A stretch of 25,809 bases of DNA from a virus, in the IMG/VR virus record IMGVR_UViG_3300032050_000725, positions 1 through 25,809 of that record. One strand, 5' to 3'. Of the stretch, positions 23,373-25,809 are shown piece by piece. Both the position numbers and the translations under genes were made by a program. Under the pieces are notes generated by a model. It did not search any database, was not told where the DNA came from, and saw only the letters and a program-made list of their open reading frames with translations. Position 1 is the first letter of the stretch; the number at the start of each line of letters is the position of its first letter.

Positions 23373-23654
23373 ATGTCAGAACCAACACAACAAAACGAAA
23401 CCTCGAAAGCTATCCTTGAAGCATTTACCTTCATCAAATCAGCCGACGAGACACTAAACGAACGAGTCCACGCAATGGCAAGCCTGTTGCATACAGCATC
23501 AATGATGGTCATCAAATCAGAATCCCGTAAGGGTGAGGGGTTTGAATGCATCAAGTACCTGGAGCTGGCATTCATGTATTACCAGAATGCACAATTCCGC
23601 AAGCGGTTTGATAAGGAAGAGGAGAAAGAAGAAACTCCTCGGATCATCAGTTAA
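23373..23654 (+). CDS. small phage protein resembling Acb2-type anti-CBASS sponges
   Basis: 93 residues. A helix (SKAILEAFTFIKSADETLNERVHAMASLLHTASMMV pattern, about 11-46) is joined by SESRKGEGF to a second helix with KYLELAFMYYQNAQFRKRF (about 61-79). The two-helix order and the L-E-x-A-x-M-aromatic-x-x-N signature of helix 2 resemble the 'LEEAMMWAN' helix of the short Acb2/Tad1-like proteins that bind cyclic oligonucleotides. Length fits (about 90). It is the last gene before the terminator, a common place for accessory anti-defence genes. The similarity is by eye and weak; a generic structural or regulatory role is quite possible. Confidence 0.35.
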   Translation: MSEPTQQNETSKAILEAFTFIKSADETLNERVHAMASLLHTASMMVIKSESRKGEGFECIKYLELAFMYYQNAQFRKRFDKEEEKEETPRIIS

Positions 23655-23671
23655 CCATTCGGACAACAAAA

Positions 23672-23703
23672 AAGCCCACCTTGGATTTCTCCTTGGTGGG
23701 CTT
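23672..23703. terminator. bidirectional rho-independent terminator
   Basis: Perfect 9-bp stem AAGCCCACC/GGTGGGCTT with a 14-base loop, an A-run on the left (T-run for minus-strand transcripts) and CTTGCTTTTT on the right. It separates the convergent genes ending at 23654 (plus) and 23717 (minus). Confidence 0.9.
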
Positions 23704-23716
23704 CTTGCTTTTTAGA

Positions 23717-25333
23717 TTAGGCTACTTCTTTTGGAGCGAGTGAGATTGTTGGATCAACCTCACCATCTGCCAAAACATCGAGCCTCTTCAACTTGGTATC
23801 TAACTTTTCACAGATGGATTCCTCAATCCCTACACCCGCTGCATACACGATGTATTGCAGGGACTTTGATTTGCCTCCTGACCTATGAACCCGGCCTAAG
23901 ACCTGTTTCAAGTCGAAAACGGAAGGCGAAGGCATGATTAGAGCAACACGGGGATGATTGCCGTTGAGATCGTGGAGGTTTAATCCTTCTCGGCAGGCTT
24001 GAATGATACCAACGATAACCCGTGCATCATCTCGCTGGAACGCATCAATGTTACCCCGTCTTTCCATTTCATCCTGTCCTCCGTGGATTGAGCAGGTTGT
24101 CTTTAGCTCATCCAGAATGAACTTGCGTGTCTCTGAGTAGTTGACCCCAACGAATACTGAATTGCCTTCTTCAATCATGTCTCTCACCATAGCGCAAACC
24201 GCCGGGGCTTTGTGGAGTTCGATTCTTTGCCTTGCACGGGTCTGTTCTGCCAGCACATTGGCCGAGAAGTTTTCCAATCCTCGCAACTCCTCGATTCGGT
24301 TGCAGAGGTCATCATATTCACCCGCGATCTTTTTAGCATTATCCATGTCGAATGCTTTAGCCTTAATCAGCGTCTCAGGGAATGCGTCACCGAGGTCAGA
24401 GTGTCTAAGCCGATTGCCTCGTTCGGGGTAGATACGGCTATGGAGTTTCTTCAATACCGAATGACCTCCTGTGAATTGCATTCCAAAGCGGGTCTTCCTG
24501 CATCCGTTCTGACTGAGGAATCGGAAGTAGTCTTTCCCGCCTTGGTGTAGACCGAGGAACTGACCTAATGCCCACAATTTAGTTGGATCGTCGGCAATGG
24601 TAGCAGACAGAGCAACAGCAGGGATGTTTTGGACTACTGAGTCCCGCACAAGGTAAGCGTTTTGCGTTGCCTCGCCTTTGCCACGATGAACCTCATCGAA
24701 GATCAGCATGACATCAGCGGGGAGCATGAAACGGAACTCTTTCTTTTTATCGCAAGTCCATCTTCCTAACTGACTCTTTCCGGTCTTAGTCCACTCCCAT
24801 CCACAAATCTCGAAGACCTCGACTCCCATCATCTTCGCGGCCCGATGCCAATCTGTAGTGATCGGTTTGGGACAGATAACCGCAATGCGTTTGCCGAGTT
24901 CCCGCGCAATACCTAAAGCACAGAATGTTTTACCAACACCCGTGGAATGGCCGAGGAGGGCGCGATTGTATTTATTCATCGAGGCAACGCCCATCTGCAC
25001 CGAGGTAATCTGATACTCTAACAAGCCTTCGGGGTGGAGCAGAGGAACTAAATCCAATTCTTGAATCGCTTCTTGTTGAGTATCGGTTACGATAATCTGC
25101 TTAAATTTCAGATCGTCGCCAGACCACCAAGTAAGTTGCCACTCATCGCGGAATTTTCCGAGTTGGATGCCAGCGTCACCCATCTGCTTTTTGAATAGCT
25201 CTTTATCTTCGCCGTAAACTTTCCAGAAAGCCTGCTCAATGGGTGCTTTCTTGAGGAGTCGGACTCCTCGTTTTGTATTTAGTTGAATGGGTTGCGACCA
25301 CTCGACGGTGGCCATTAAATCGTGGATGTTCAT
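23717..25333 (-). CDS. SF2 helicase (DEVH type)
   Basis: 538 residues from the ATG at 25333, chosen because AAGGAGG lies 5 bases upstream and the ATG overlaps the upstream TGA (ATGA). A further upstream start would add 12 residues. Motif I GHSTGVGKT (128-136), motif II IFDEVH (211-216), motif III LSATIAD (242-248) and motif VI QVLGRVHRSG near the C-terminus define a superfamily-2 ATPase/helicase. The first 100 residues have no known domain. It would unwind or remodel DNA (possibly RNA) in replication, recombination or transcription. It is the last gene of a minus-strand operon opposite the nuclease/SSB operon. Palindromic site 9 falls in its 5' part. Confidence 0.85.
   Translation of the reverse strand: MNIHDLMATVEWSQPIQLNTKRGVRLLKKAPIEQAFWKVYGEDKELFKKQMGDAGIQLGKFRDEWQLTWWSGDDLKFKQIIVTDTQQEAIQELDLVPLLHPEGLLEYQITSVQMGVASMNKYNRALLGHSTGVGKTFCALGIARELGKRIAVICPKPITTDWHRAAKMMGVEVFEICGWEWTKTGKSQLGRWTCDKKKEFRFMLPADVMLIFDEVHRGKGEATQNAYLVRDSVVQNIPAVALSATIADDPTKLWALGQFLGLHQGGKDYFRFLSQNGCRKTRFGMQFTGGHSVLKKLHSRIYPERGNRLRHSDLGDAFPETLIKAKAFDMDNAKKIAGEYDDLCNRIEELRGLENFSANVLAEQTRARQRIELHKAPAVCAMVRDMIEEGNSVFVGVNYSETRKFILDELKTTCSIHGGQDEMERRGNIDAFQRDDARVIVGIIQACREGLNLHDLNGNHPRVALIMPSPSVFDLKQVLGRVHRSGGKSKSLQYIVYAAGVGIEESICEKLDTKLKRLDVLADGEVDPTISLAPKEVA
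25080..25095. promoter_or_regulatory. palindromic site 9 (GTATCGGTTACGATAA)
   Basis: Inside the helicase gene (minus strand reads IIVTDT). It is the reverse complement of site 8 except for the outermost bases. Confidence 0.65.
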
Positions 25334-25518
25334 GGATTCCTCCTTGCTCTTTCGAGTGCCGCCTTGCACTGCATCATCAGGAGCGTGTCACCCTCTCCAT
25401 AGCAATCTAAGACTGCCTCCAGGGCTTCCATTAGCTCGCGCTTCACGGACTCACCAGATAAATGAGTGTCCTTAATACGAAAGAGGGGTTTCTGTTTGTG
25501 CATGGTGTATGTTCTCAT
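25330..25518 (-). CDS. small helical protein, upstream partner of the helicase
   Basis: 62 residues. It begins MRTYTMHKQKPLFRIKD; a second ATG 5 codons later is possible. Residues about 22-60 form an amphipathic helix pair (SVKRELMEALEAVLDCYGEGDT, LLMMQCKAALERARRNP). The pattern 'L-EAL-.-ld-yg.gd-.....a..al..a' is common in small phage proteins of unknown function. It overlaps the helicase start (ATGA) and its own start overlaps the gene before it (ATGA), so all three are translationally coupled. A helicase accessory role is only inferred from coupling. Confidence 0.6.
   Translation of the reverse strand: MRTYTMHKQKPLFRIKDTHLSGESVKRELMEALEAVLDCYGEGDTLLMMQCKAALERARRNP
25339..25345 (-). promoter_or_regulatory. 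strong Shine-Dalgarno (AAGGAGG) of the helicase
   Basis: AAGGAGG lies 5 bases before the ATG at 25333. It is the only strong Shine-Dalgarno sequence found in the window and decides the helicase start. Confidence 0.8.
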
Positions 25519-25649
25519 TTCTTTTTTGGAATGAATGTGGATTTGAATTTAGGTGTTGCGGTTTTAGCTACCGAATCCCAAAGGCGGATGTATGCCTCCG
25601 GTGGAAGGCAAGTGGACTGAGTTACTGTTTTGTGTGGTGTTATTTTCAT
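25515..25649 (-). CDS. 44-residue protein, first gene of the minus-strand operon
   Basis: It begins MKITPHKTVTQSTCLPPEAYIRLWDSVA and ends in a basic tail (KFKSTFIPKKK). One possible helix (PEAYIRLWDSVAKTA), no membrane segment, no known family. Its TGA overlaps the next ATG (ATGA), the same coupling as in the following pair, which is the main reason to accept so short a frame. The start has no Shine-Dalgarno sequence. The 66 bases between it and the plus-strand gene at 25716 must hold divergent control elements. Confidence 0.45.
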   Translation of the reverse strand: MKITPHKTVTQSTCLPPEAYIRLWDSVAKTATPKFKSTFIPKKK

Positions 25650-25680
25650 TTTAGTTTTGTGTGTAGTGGAGGGAAATTAT

Positions 25681-25710
25681 TTGACAATATATCAGTGTTT
25701 TGACAATATA
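25681..25710 (+). promoter_or_regulatory. duplicated TTGACAATATA, promoter/operator
   Basis: TTGACAATATA occurs at 25681-25691 and again at 25700-25710, 19 bases apart (about two helical turns). Each holds a perfect -35 hexamer. With the first as -35, the second copy occupies the -10 region (CAATAT or TATAAA, depending on spacer), only 5 bases before the ATG at 25716. The same-face repeats suggest a regulator binding two sites in the divergent control region. Confidence 0.5.
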
Positions 25711-25715
25711 AAACT

Positions 25716-25809
25716 ATGAACAAAACACCCGAATTGAACGCCGAAAAGTTGGGCCGTGGAAAGGGACGAAAGAAGTGGGACATGGAGAAAATCGAGACTC
25801 TATTCATGG
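25716..25809 (+). CDS. start of a basic protein, truncated by the window end
   Basis: 31 codons are visible: MNKTPELNAEKLGRGKGRKK, then WDMEKIETLFM. The basic patch (GRGKGRKK) followed by a possible helix suggests a nucleic-acid-binding protein, perhaps a regulator since it lies behind the duplicated operator. The frame stays open to the edge. Too little is seen to name a family. Confidence 0.45.
   Translation, partial: MNKTPELNAEKLGRGKGRKKWDMEKIETLFM

Noticed and set aside
11168-24018. Half-sites such as AACGATAA or ACCGATAA (for example near 11168, 14114 and 24011)
   Set aside because: The other half does not match; single 8-mers are expected by chance, so they were not counted as palindrome copies.

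Overview
The window looks like a stretch of a tailed-phage genome (podovirus-like, or a prophage of that type). It carries a packed, one-directional run of lysis and virion genes, then a strong terminator, then a shorter early or DNA-metabolism region with genes on both strands. No ribosomal RNA, tRNA, CRISPR array, insertion sequence, integrase, capsid, portal, terminase or polymerase gene is visible, so those modules must lie outside the window. The host cannot be named. Almost no gene has a Shine-Dalgarno sequence; starts sit behind A/T-rich stretches or overlap the previous stop (ATGA, TAATG). This points to a host lineage that relies little on Shine-Dalgarno pairing, although promoter-like TTGACA boxes are present.

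Layout. 1-623: C-terminal part of an alpha/beta-hydrolase. 626-1678: a tightly overlapped lysis cassette (two holin-like membrane proteins, a 52-residue lipoprotein, an endolysin-like protein). 1711-6950: tail fibre and spike genes, including two right-handed beta-helix spikes that share a near-identical N-terminal adapter. 6950-11138: tail nozzle-like protein, receptor-type fibre, small Pro/Gly-rich protein, tail-tube/adaptor-like protein, cupin-fold protein. 11135-20180: three presumed ejected internal virion proteins, the last a 2205-residue polyvalent protein with an HExxH metallopeptidase-like domain and an ADP-ribosyltransferase-like domain. 20181-20392: terminator, promoters and operators. 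20393-23654: PD-(D/E)XK nuclease with Cys cluster, SSB-like protein with an acidic DDIPY tip, ParB-like helix-turn-helix protein and a small protein resembling Acb2-type anti-CBASS sponges. 23672-23703: bidirectional terminator. 23717-25649 (minus strand): an ATGA-coupled operon of two small proteins and an SF2 helicase. 25681 onward: a divergent promoter/operator with an 11-bp direct repeat and the start of a basic protein.

The most striking feature is not a gene. A 16-bp palindrome (core TATCG-N4-CGATA, consensus TTATCGKWAMCGATAA) occurs nine times, in both halves of the window, three times between genes and six times inside unrelated genes. About 0.03 copies are expected by chance. Two copies lie exactly where a ribosome-binding site should be, and one lies just upstream of the early promoter. 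It looks like a dispersed operator or 'stoperator' system, or a partition/architecture site. An alternative is an RNA hairpin with GNRA-like loops.

How the parts fit: the virion genes build a short-tailed particle with interchangeable beta-helix spikes and an ejectosome. The early genes process DNA (nuclease, SSB, helicase) and may counter host defence. The dispersed palindromes may coordinate expression or DNA state across both modules.
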